This document shows, piece after piece, positions 24,991-31,909 of a DNA stretch of 40,368 nt; the stretch's first letter is position 1, and each line of letters starts with the position of its first letter. Under the pieces are notes generated by a model, which ran no database searches, was not told the origin of the DNA, and was given only the letters and a program-made list of their open reading frames with translations. This DNA is from Deltaproteobacteria bacterium. Lineage in GTDB: Bacteria; Myxococcota; JACRCW01. The stretch lies in the NCBI GenBank assembly GCA_016218805.1, contig JACRCW010000083.1:1-40368 (forward strand), read 5' to 3'. Position numbers and translations under genes: made by a program.

Positions 24991-25795
24991 GACATGCCTC
25001 CTCGGCGGCCACCGCGTAGGTGGCACGTTCGTGCTCGGTGAAGGTGACCAGGACCACGTGGTGCGGGGCCGCGTGGTCTTGGAGGTAGGAGCGGACCGCC
25101 GCCAACGCCGCCGGCGCCGCGCTGGCCACCGGGTAGCCAAACACCCCGGTGGAAATCCCGCAGAATGCGACTCGGGTCCCCAGCCCCGCCGCCGCCGCAA
25201 GACACGACGCGTAACAACGCCAAAGCAGTTCCGCGTCACCGGCCGTGGGGTCCCGTCCGGCAAGGGCGGGGCCCACGGTGTGCACCACGTGCCGCGCTGG
25301 CAGGAAGTAACCGCGGGTGACGGTGGCGGTGCCACACGGCTCCGGCCGCCCGCGCGCAACCATGATCCGGCCGCACTCCTCACGGAGGCGCGGCCCGGCC
25401 GCCGTGTGGATGGCGTTGTCCACGCATCCGTGCCGGGGCTGATAACAGCCGGTCAGCCCGGAATTGGCCGCATTGACCACGGCATCCACCTCCAGCGCGG
25501 TGATGTCCCCGTGCCAGAGACTGACCCGTGACGCCCACCCCGCCTCACCCAGGCGCGCCAGGTCAGCGGCCCGCGTAGCGGTGCGCCCGGCGGATTCGGC
25601 CGCCCACAGCGCGTCCAGCAGCGGCCAGGCTTCCGCCGGTATGGCGTCCCACGCCGTGCGCGTCAGTACGGTGCGCAACCGCTCCCGCGCCGCCGCGGCG
25701 GGCAGGACTTGGACGTCTCCCAACACGCGGCGGATTCGGCTGACGAGCGATTCGGCGGTGACGGTGGGGAGCGGGGCGGGCGGCATCGGGATCAT
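24983..25795 (-). CDS. zinc-type macrodomain ADP-ribosylhydrolase
   Basis: The 270-residue protein has an N-terminal helical region (about 1-85) and then a macrodomain. W-H-G-D-I-T-A-L (94-101), V-N-A-A-N-S (107-112) and G-I-S-T-G-V-F-G-Y-P (213-222) bind ADP-ribose. The segment G-C-Y-Q-P-R-H-G-C-V-D-N-A-I-H (116-130) provides Cys117, His122 and Cys124, as in zinc-containing macrodomains that remove ADP-ribose placed by SirTM. The start is ATG 25795; upstream frame sequence is not coding. Pairing with the downstream sirtuin gene indicates a reversible protein modification unit. A divergent AraC gene lies 95 bp upstream. Confidence 0.88.
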   Translation of the reverse strand: MIPMPPAPLPTVTAESLVSRIRRVLGDVQVLPAAAARERLRTVLTRTAWDAIPAEAWPLLDALWAAESAGRTATRAADLARLGEAGWASRVSLWHGDITALEVDAVVNAANSGLTGCYQPRHGCVDNAIHTAAGPRLREECGRIMVARGRPEPCGTATVTRGYFLPARHVVHTVGPALAGRDPTAGDAELLWRCYASCLAAAAGLGTRVAFCGISTGVFGYPVASAAPAALAAVRSYLQDHAAPHHVVLVTFTEHERATYAVAAEEACHA

Positions 25796-25890
25796 GGTGG
25801 GCCGTGAACGTACGGCGCCGCACCCCCGCCGGCCATGACGGGCCATCCCGCTTGTATTGCAGATCGTCTCGCCGACAGATACGAAATGGC

Positions 25891-26787
25891 ATGGACCTTC
25901 TAACGGACTGGCTGGCCAGCGCGGGAACCAGTTTGGGAATGCTGGTGCGGGCGCGCCTGGCGCTGCCGTGGGGCATGAAGCTGGAGCCACACGGCGAGGT
26001 GATGTTCCACGTGGTGGTGGGCGGCAGTTGCTGGGTGCGGACGCCGTCCGTGAAACCCCGGCGTCTCCACCAGGGCGACATGGTGCTGCTGCCCCACGGT
26101 GATGGCCATGAGCTGGCGGATGAGGCGGAGACACCGGCCGTGGCGCTCCCCGCCGTCCTGGGGCGCGCCCCACCTGCCCGCGCCGCGCCCGCCACCACGC
26201 TGCTGTGCGGGACCTATTCGTTGGAGGATCGGATCGCGCGGCCTTTGTTGCGCTCGCTGCCGCGCGTGGTGGTTTTCAGCGCGGAGCGCGTGCGCGCCCA
26301 TCCGCCGCTGGGTGCGCTGCTGGCGCTGCTGACCCGTGAGGTGGACCAGCCCCAACCCGGTGGGGACGTCCTGGTGCGCCACCTGCTGGACGCGCTGTTC
26401 ATCTACGTGGTGCGTGCGTGGCTGGCGGAGGATGCCGCCGGTCCAACCAGTTGGCTGGCCGCGCTGCGGGACCAGCCGGTGGCCAACGCGCTGTCCCGCA
26501 TGCACGCGGAGCCGGCCCGGAACTGGACGGTGCAAGGACTGGCGCGCGTGGCCGGGCTCTCACGCGCGGCGTTCGCGCGGCGCTTTGCCGGGGCCATGGG
26601 TGAACCTCCGCTCACATACCTGGCGCGCTGGCGGATGGGTCTGGCGGCGCGCCTGCTCGTTGAGTCAGACGCATCCCTGGCCGAGGTGGCCACGCGCGTG
26701 GGTTACGAATCCGAGTTCGCGTTCAGCCGCGCGTTCAAGCGCATTCGCGGCCGCGCGCCGGGCGCCTTCCGGCGCGCCGCGGCGTGA
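25891..26787 (+). CDS. AraC-family regulator with cupin N-terminus
   Basis: The 298-residue protein starts M-D-L-L-T-D-W-L. The first ~180 residues fit the cupin_6 sensing domain (M-F-H-V-V-V-x-G, then L-L-P-H-G-D-G-H). The last ~100 residues are the double helix-turn-helix: W-T-V-Q-G-L-A-R-V-A-G-L-S-R-A-A-F-A-R-R-F, Y-L-A-R-W-R-M-G and V-A-T-R-V-G-Y-E-S-E-F-A-F-S-R-A-F. Divergent placement next to the macrodomain-sirtuin operon makes it a plausible regulator of that unit, but that is inference. Confidence 0.85.
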   Translation: MDLLTDWLASAGTSLGMLVRARLALPWGMKLEPHGEVMFHVVVGGSCWVRTPSVKPRRLHQGDMVLLPHGDGHELADEAETPAVALPAVLGRAPPARAAPATTLLCGTYSLEDRIARPLLRSLPRVVVFSAERVRAHPPLGALLALLTREVDQPQPGGDVLVRHLLDALFIYVVRAWLAEDAAGPTSWLAALRDQPVANALSRMHAEPARNWTVQGLARVAGLSRAAFARRFAGAMGEPPLTYLARWRMGLAARLLVESDASLAEVATRVGYESEFAFSRAFKRIRGRAPGAFRRAAA

Positions 26788-26862
26788 GCGCGCGCCGGTC
26801 CGGCACCGCGACGCGGGTTGAATCGCCAAGACGAAAGGGATGGACGCACAGGGCCGGCGGGT

Positions 26863-27819
26863 TCAACACGCATCCAGCACCGCTAAGTTCCGCTCCGGGC
26901 GGCGGGGAACGGATGCGGGAATGCACTGGGCCACGCATTCCTCCAGCGCGCGCAGGATCGCGAGCTTCCAGTGATCGCGTCGATAGACGATGCTGATTTC
27001 CCGCGCCGGCACCGGCGCGCGGAACGGGCGGACGTGCGCATCACGCTCTTCCCGGGGCAGCCCCTGCGCCATCAGCGCAGGAATGAGCGTGTGACCCTGG
27101 CTGCCCCGCACCAGGCGGCGCAGCGTGTCCAGGCTGCCGCTTTCAAAACGCACGTTTCCCGGCACCACATCACCCTGACCGGGCACCGCGCAGAAGTTCA
27201 GCACCTGGTCCTTGAAACAGTGACCGTCCTGCAACAGCCACATCTCGGCGGGATCCAGCTGGTCCCGCGTGATGCGGTCGTGACGCAGCAGCGCGTGCCC
27301 GGCAGCAAAGTACGCAAGGAAAGGCTCGTAATACAGCGGGTGCACCTTCAGCCCGGTGGCCGCCACCGGCGTGGCCAGCACGGCGCCGTCAAGGCGGTCC
27401 CTGGCCAGCTCGTCCAGGATGGTCTCCGTCTTGGCCTCTTCAATCAGCAGGCGCACCCGCGGATGCGCGCGCGTGAAAGGCTTGAGGAGGTACGGCAGCA
27501 GGTGGCTGGCCACCGTGGGGATGATGGCAAGTTTGAAGTCACCGCTGGCGGACCCGTCCGGTGCCTGTTGGGCCACCTGCAGGAGGCGCTCGTATTCGCG
27601 CAGGACCGTGCGTGCCTGCTCAAGGAACTGGCGGCCCTCCGGCGTCACCAGGATGGGTTTCCGCGCGCGGTCAAACAGGACCAGGCGGACGTCGTCCTCC
27701 AGTTTCTGGAGTTGCTGGGAAAGCGTGGGCTGACTCACGTGGCAGGCCAATGCCGCCTTGCCAAAGTGCCGCTGTTCGTCGACGGCGAGGGCGTACTGGA
27801 GCTGGAGGAGCGTGGGCAT
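26863..27819 (-). CDS. oxyR: hydrogen-peroxide-sensing regulator OxyR
   Basis: The 318-residue LysR-type regulator has an N-terminal winged helix (A-C-H-V-S-Q-P-T-L-S-Q-Q-L-Q-K-L-E). Its redox pair is conserved: G-H-C-F-K-D-Q (Cys201) and N-F-C (Cys210), matching the peroxide-reactive Cys199/Cys208 of E. coli OxyR. Oxidation forms a disulfide that switches on target promoters. It is divergent from ahpC, with two dyad elements between them. ATG at 27819 gives the normal N-terminus. Confidence 0.93.
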   Translation of the reverse strand: MPTLLQLQYALAVDEQRHFGKAALACHVSQPTLSQQLQKLEDDVRLVLFDRARKPILVTPEGRQFLEQARTVLREYERLLQVAQQAPDGSASGDFKLAIIPTVASHLLPYLLKPFTRAHPRVRLLIEEAKTETILDELARDRLDGAVLATPVAATGLKVHPLYYEPFLAYFAAGHALLRHDRITRDQLDPAEMWLLQDGHCFKDQVLNFCAVPGQGDVVPGNVRFESGSLDTLRRLVRGSQGHTLIPALMAQGLPREERDAHVRPFRAPVPAREISIVYRRDHWKLAILRALEECVAQCIPASVPRRPERNLAVLDAC

Positions 27820-27825
27820 CGTGTG

Positions 27826-27861
27826 ATAGGCTAACGCTATCGACCCATCACAACAAGTGAT
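27826..27861. promoter_or_regulatory. candidate OxyR operator between oxyR and ahpC
   Basis: ATAG-N7-CTAT lies at 27826-27840 and ATCAC-N5-GTGAT at 27847-27861. Their centres are 21 bp apart, or two helical turns. OxyR tetramers bind paired ATAGnTnnnAnCTAT-like dyads with this spacing; the first has the correct outer bases and the second is divergent. Location in the 95-bp divergent gap supports autoregulation plus ahpC activation. Confidence 0.65.
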
Positions 27862-27914
27862 TTCACTTATGGCGTGCCCGGGCGCATCCTGCGGTCACCA
27901 AGGAGGCAGGACCC

Positions 27915-28481
27915 ATGAACACGCTCATCAACACTTCCATCCCCGATTTCAAGGTGCAGGCCTATCACGACGACGCATTCCGCACGGTCACCCGGGAGGA
28001 CCTGCGCGGGAAATGGTCCATCTTCTTCTTCTACCCGGCGGACTTCACGTTCGTGTGCCCGACGGAGCTGGGCGACATGGCGGACAAGTACGAAGCGTTC
28101 AAGAAGCTGGGCGTGGAGGTGTATTCCGTCAGCACCGACACGCACTTCACGCACAAGGCCTGGCATGACGCGTCGGAGACCATCAAGAAGATCCGCTACC
28201 CCATGCTTGCGGACCCCACGGGCCACCTGAGCCGCGCGTTGGGGGTCTACATTGAAGAGGAGGGGCTCGCGTACCGCGGCACGTTTGTGGTTGACCCGGA
28301 GGGGCGCATCAAGATTGCCGAGGTCAACGACAACGGCATTGGCCGCAACGCCGACGAACTGCTGCGGAAGGTGCAGGCCGCGCAGTTTGTGGCGTCCCAT
28401 CCCAACGAGGTGTGCCCGGCCCGGTGGACGCCCGGCGCCAAGACGCTGAAGCCGGGGTTGGACCTGGTGGGAAAGATCTGA
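27915..28481 (+). CDS. ahpC: alkyl hydroperoxide reductase subunit C (peroxiredoxin)
   Basis: The 188-residue protein reduces peroxides. The peroxidatic Cys48 is in F-V-C-P-T-E and the resolving Cys167 in N-E-V-C-P-A. F-F-F-Y-P-A-D-F-T-F and D-P-T-G-H-L-S-R are also characteristic of 2-Cys AhpC. A strong AAGGAGG precedes the ATG. The downstream ahpF follows after 26 nt, so the pair is one operon under the OxyR sites. Confidence 0.96.
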   Translation: MNTLINTSIPDFKVQAYHDDAFRTVTREDLRGKWSIFFFYPADFTFVCPTELGDMADKYEAFKKLGVEVYSVSTDTHFTHKAWHDASETIKKIRYPMLADPTGHLSRALGVYIEEEGLAYRGTFVVDPEGRIKIAEVNDNGIGRNADELLRKVQAAQFVASHPNEVCPARWTPGAKTLKPGLDLVGKI

Positions 28482-28507
28482 ACGCACGGAACACGGAGGT
28501 GGACGCC

Positions 28508-30058
28508 ATGTTGGATGACGGCATCAAAGAACAACTCGCGGAGGTGTTGGGGCGCCTGGAGGAGGAGGTGGCGCTGCGCGTGCCGGAGAGCGCGCATTCC
28601 GAGCACGGTGAGTTGCTGGCCATGCTCCACGACGTGGCGTCCACCTCCGCGAAGGTGCGCGTGGACCAGATCACCGGCGGGGGGACCGACGCGCCGGTGG
28701 TGGTCCTGCACGGGCCGGCGAGCAATGGCGCCATCCGGTTCCGCGGTGTTCCCGGTGGTCACGAGTTCTCATCGTTGATCCTGGGCATCCTGTGCGCCGG
28801 CGGAAAAGGCCGACTTCCGGACCCGGGCATCCTGGGACGCATCCGGGCACTGAAGGGGCCCATCCGGCTGCGCACCTACGTGTCCTTGTCCTGCGAGAAC
28901 TGCCCGGACGTGGTGCAAGCCTTGAACCTGATGGCTACGGTGCACCCGGACTTCCACCACGAAACCGTGGACGGCGCGGTGGCCCGGTCCGAGGTGGAAG
29001 CGTTGGCCATCCAGGGTGTGCCGTCCGTGATTCACCAGGACACACTGCTCCACGCGGGCAAGGCGTCGCTCGCGGAGCTGCTCGCGGTCATGGAGCGCTC
29101 GTTCGGCACCACCGCCGGCCCTGCCGCGGCGGACCTCGGGCTGTTTGACGTTGTCGTCGTTGGAGGTGGCCCCGCCGGGGCATCCTCCGCAATCTACAGT
29201 TCACGCAAGGGACTGCGGACCGCCATGGTGGCGGAGCGGCTGGGCGGCCAACTGCGGGAAACGCGCGGAATAGAAAACATGATTTCCGTGGCTTACACGG
29301 AGGGCGCACAGCTGGCGGCTCAGCTGTCCGAACACGTGGCGCGTTACCCGGTGGAGGTGTTTGAGCACCGCCGCGTCTCACGCATTACCGGCGACACGGA
29401 GAAACGCATTGAATTGGAGAGCGGGGAAACCCTGCGTGCCCGGACGGTGATTGTCGCAACGGGCGCGCGCTGGCGGCAACTCGGCATTCCGGGAGAGCAG
29501 GAGTACATCGGGCGGGGCGTCGCGTTCTGTGCACACTGCGACGGGCCCTTCTACAAGGGCAAGAACGTCGTCGTCGTGGGCGGCGGCAATTCCGGGGTGG
29601 AAGCGGCGGTGGACCTCGCGGGCATCGCGCGGGAGGTGACACTGGTGGAATTCGCCGGGCAGTTGAGGGCGGACAGCGTGCTGGTACAGAAACTGACGGA
29701 ATTGCCCAACACCCGCATCATCACCCACGCCCGGAGCACCCAGGTGTTGGGTGACGGCAAGCAGGTGGTGGGCCTGGAATACGAGGACCGCCAGACCAGC
29801 GTGCGAACCACGCTCGCCGCGGACGGGGTGTTCGTGCAGATCGGGTTGTTGCCCAATTCCCAGTTCCTCAAGGATGACGTCCAGCTGGCGCCCACGGGGG
29901 AAATCATGGTGGACGGGTGCGGCCGCACCTCCGTACCCGGTATCTACGCCGCCGGGGACGTGACCACGATTCCGTTCAAACAGATCGTCATGGCGATGGG
30001 GGACGGCGCACGCGCGGCACTGGGCGCCTTTGAGGACCGGTTGCGCGCGACCCCGTGA
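28508..30058 (+). CDS. ahpF: alkyl hydroperoxide reductase subunit F
   Basis: The 516-residue flavoenzyme passes electrons from NAD(P)H to AhpC. Its N-terminal thioredoxin-like tandem contains C-E-N-C (129-132). The FAD-binding G-G-G-P-A-G is near 219-224, the catalytic disulfide C-A-H-C (341-344) lies in the thioredoxin-reductase-like half, and a second nucleotide motif G-G-G-N-S-G follows. C-terminal A-A-G-D-V-T is also conserved. The start at ATG 28508 is preceded by GGAGGT. Length is normal for the family. Confidence 0.95.
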   Translation: MLDDGIKEQLAEVLGRLEEEVALRVPESAHSEHGELLAMLHDVASTSAKVRVDQITGGGTDAPVVVLHGPASNGAIRFRGVPGGHEFSSLILGILCAGGKGRLPDPGILGRIRALKGPIRLRTYVSLSCENCPDVVQALNLMATVHPDFHHETVDGAVARSEVEALAIQGVPSVIHQDTLLHAGKASLAELLAVMERSFGTTAGPAAADLGLFDVVVVGGGPAGASSAIYSSRKGLRTAMVAERLGGQLRETRGIENMISVAYTEGAQLAAQLSEHVARYPVEVFEHRRVSRITGDTEKRIELESGETLRARTVIVATGARWRQLGIPGEQEYIGRGVAFCAHCDGPFYKGKNVVVVGGGNSGVEAAVDLAGIAREVTLVEFAGQLRADSVLVQKLTELPNTRIITHARSTQVLGDGKQVVGLEYEDRQTSVRTTLAADGVFVQIGLLPNSQFLKDDVQLAPTGEIMVDGCGRTSVPGIYAAGDVTTIPFKQIVMAMGDGARAALGAFEDRLRATP

Positions 30059-30125
30059 CGCCGGGCCGCGCACACCGGCAGCAAGCCGCCACGGTCCACA
30101 TGGTTTCCCGCGCGTGCCGTGGCCA

Positions 30126-30154
30126 TTGACGGGGCCGCGGACCGCGCCTATGTT
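30126..30154 (+). promoter_or_regulatory. predicted sigma-70 promoter of arsR-hgcAB
   Basis: TTGACG at 30126-30131 and TATGTT at 30149-30154 are 17 nt apart. The expected start point is near 30161. The -10 element overlaps the left arm of the palindrome at 30150-30173. Confidence 0.65.
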
Positions 30155-30173
30155 TCGATACATGTCGAAACAT
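30150..30173. promoter_or_regulatory. 24-bp palindrome, likely ArsR operator
   Basis: ATGTTTCGA and TCGAAACAT are perfect 9-bp arms around a 6-bp spacer. The site covers the -10 box and predicted transcription start of the arsR-hgcAB unit, so a bound repressor would block polymerase. ArsR-family operators are usually such dyads at their own promoters. Confidence 0.75.
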
Positions 30174-30179
30174 CGAACC

Positions 30180-30536
30180 ATGCCCCTGGACCGGCTGGCG
30201 GCCATGTTCAAGGCGCTGTCTCACCCGCAGCGCCTGAAGATCATCCAGAAGCTGTGCGGGTGCTGCGCACCGGGGGCCGCGTGCACCACCCGGGCAGACG
30301 GGTTGCGCTGTTGCGCCGGGGACCTGGGCGCGGACCTGGGGTTGGCCGCATCCACGGTGTCCCATCACCTCAAGGAACTGCGCCAGTGCGGCATCATGGA
30401 GGTGCAGCGGTGCGGACAGCGGGTGGAGTGCTGGATCAACCCCGCGGCGCTTGGCCAGCTGACCGCGTTCCTGGCCGGGGCGGTCTCCATGCACCCCGCA
30501 GCGACGGGAGGCGGCCATGGTCGTTCCAAGCGGTAG
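30180..30536 (+). CDS. ArsR-family repressor preceding hgcAB
   Basis: The 118-residue protein has the ArsR winged helix (M-F-K-A-L-S-H-P-Q-R-L-K-I, then L-A-A-S-T-V-S-H-H-L-K-E-L). Instead of the usual C-x-C site it has a dense cluster: C26, C28, C29, C35, C44 and C45, plus C70, C78 and C84. This suggests binding of a soft metal or a metal-sulfur cofactor. ArsR-like genes are known upstream of some hgcAB pairs. ATG 30180 leaves the operator outside the coding region; ATGs at 30162 and 30150 are alternatives and would lie in the palindrome, the first giving an almost leaderless mRNA. It overlaps hgcA by 20 nt. Confidence 0.85.
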   Translation: MPLDRLAAMFKALSHPQRLKIIQKLCGCCAPGAACTTRADGLRCCAGDLGADLGLAASTVSHHLKELRQCGIMEVQRCGQRVECWINPAALGQLTAFLAGAVSMHPAATGGGHGRSKR

Positions 30537-31587
30537 CGCGCTCAGCACGCACTTCACGGACGGCGCGGTGGACGCGGCGGGCGTCCAGGTGCCGCGCGTG
30601 CGCACGGCGCTGACGTGGAGGGACCACTGGGGCACGCTGCTGGCGCGCTGGGCCATCCACCGCATGGACTACCGCGTGGCCCCGGGGTTGTACGCAGCGG
30701 GAACGCCGGATGCGACGTCACCGGTGCTCGTCTCAGCCAACTACAAGATGAGCTTTGACTGCGTCCGGTCGGCGCTCGCGGGCCGCCACGCGTGGCTCCT
30801 TGTCCTGGACACGGCGGGCATCAATGTGTGGTGTGCCGCGGGCAAGGGCACGTTTGGCACGGACGAGTTGGTGCGGCGGGTGGCGGATACCGGGCTGGAC
30901 CGCGTGGTGTCCCACCGCAAACTGGTGGTGCCGCAATTGGGTGCACCCGGCGTGGCCGCGCATGAGGTGCGCCAGCGTTGCGGGTTCCGAGTCATGTACG
31001 GACCTGTTCGGGCGGAGGACCTGGCCGCGTTCCTGGACGCCGGGATGAAGGCGTCGCCGGAGATGCGGCAGGTGCGCTTCAACCTGCGCGACCGGATGAC
31101 GTTGAGCCCCGTGGAGTTGATGCAGGGATACAAGGTCGTCCTGCCGGTTGCCGCGGTATTGCTGCTGCTCGGCGGCCTGCGGTCCAGCGGGTGGTCCTGG
31201 GACGCGGCCCGCCAGACGGGCGGATTGGCGGCGCTGCTGCTCTTTGCTGCTTTTACCGGTGCCGCAGTGCTGGGTCCCGCGCTGTTGCCTTGGCTTCCCG
31301 GCCGGGCCTTTTCGGTCAAAGGCGCAATGCTGGGCGTGGCGTTTGCTGCGCTGCTGCCGCTGACGGGTGGGGCAGGTTCCCCGTGGCACACGGCCGCGTG
31401 GGCGTTGCTCATCCCAGCCCTGGCCAGCTTTGCGCTGATGAACTTCACGGGTGCCACCACGTTCACCTCGCTCAGCGGCGTGCTGGCGGAGATGCGGCGG
31501 GCCGTGCCCGTGCAGGTGACCGCGGCCGTGGTGGGCCTGGGCTTGTGGGTCGCGGGTCTTTGGCTGGATGGAGGGCCGACCACGTGA
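30517..31587 (+). CDS. hgcA: mercury methylation corrinoid protein HgcA
   Basis: The 356-residue protein has the HgcA hallmark G-I-N-V-W-C-A-A-G-K-G at residues 101-111. Cys106 is expected to be the lower axial ligand of the corrinoid cobalt. The globular region (about 1-200) is followed by five hydrophobic segments at about 206-221, 236-260, 267-284, 292-312 and 332-350, the characteristic membrane half absent from the related CdhD/CFeSP proteins. HgcA donates a methyl group to Hg(II) at the inner membrane. GGGAGG lies 5 nt before the ATG, which is inside arsR. Its stop overlaps the hgcB start in GTGA. The folate-pathway methyl donor genes are not in the window. Confidence 0.95.
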   Translation: MVVPSGSALSTHFTDGAVDAAGVQVPRVRTALTWRDHWGTLLARWAIHRMDYRVAPGLYAAGTPDATSPVLVSANYKMSFDCVRSALAGRHAWLLVLDTAGINVWCAAGKGTFGTDELVRRVADTGLDRVVSHRKLVVPQLGAPGVAAHEVRQRCGFRVMYGPVRAEDLAAFLDAGMKASPEMRQVRFNLRDRMTLSPVELMQGYKVVLPVAAVLLLLGGLRSSGWSWDAARQTGGLAALLLFAAFTGAAVLGPALLPWLPGRAFSVKGAMLGVAFAALLPLTGGAGSPWHTAAWALLIPALASFALMNFTGATTFTSLSGVLAEMRRAVPVQVTAAVVGLGLWVAGLWLDGGPTT

Positions 31588-31877
31588 GGTACATCGAGGA
31601 CGTTGTCACGCTGGAACTGGACGTGGACCGGTGCAATGGCTGCCGCATGTGCCTGCGCGTGTGCCCCCACGCCGTGTTCCAGATGAGCGGCAAACGCGCC
31701 GTCCTGCATGACCGCGGGGCATGCATGGAGTGCGGCGCCTGCGCCCGCAACTGCGAGCAGGGCGCCATCCGCGTTCGCGCGGGCGTGGGTTGCGCCGCCG
31801 GCGTCTTGGCGGGCCTGGTGGGCGGCAGCGAACCCAGTTGCGGCTGCTCCGTCGACAAACCATCCGGGTGTTGCTGA
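31584..31877 (+). CDS. hgcB: mercury methylation ferredoxin HgcB
   Basis: The 97-residue protein starts with GTG in the GTGA overlap with hgcA. It has two ferredoxin cluster motifs: C17-x-x-C20-x-x-C23-x-x-x-C27-P and C47-M-E-C50-G-A-C53-x-x-x-C57. The C-M-E-C-G-A-C form is typical of HgcB. Cys70 in A-G-V-G-C-A and the terminal pair Cys96-Cys97 match the extra conserved Cys of HgcB implicated in Hg(II) delivery; C86 and C88 add a further C-G-C. HgcB reduces the HgcA corrinoid. Adjacency to HgcA makes the assignment secure. Confidence 0.95.
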   Translation: MRYIEDVVTLELDVDRCNGCRMCLRVCPHAVFQMSGKRAVLHDRGACMECGACARNCEQGAIRVRAGVGCAAGVLAGLVGGSEPSCGCSVDKPSGCC

Positions 31878-31909
31878 GCGGCCCGACTGGGGGGGCGAGA
31901 TCCCGCGGT

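Noticed and set aside
26813..26871. Inverted repeat between the AraC and oxyR gene ends as a shared terminator
   Set aside because: The arms are 10 bp with a mismatch, about 39 nt apart, and the right arm lies within the oxyR 3' end; no T run.
30517..31587. Assignment as CdhD-type corrinoid iron-sulfur protein
   Set aside because: The N-V-W-C-A-A-G-K motif, five C-terminal membrane segments and an adjacent HgcB are specific for HgcA; no TIM-barrel half is present.
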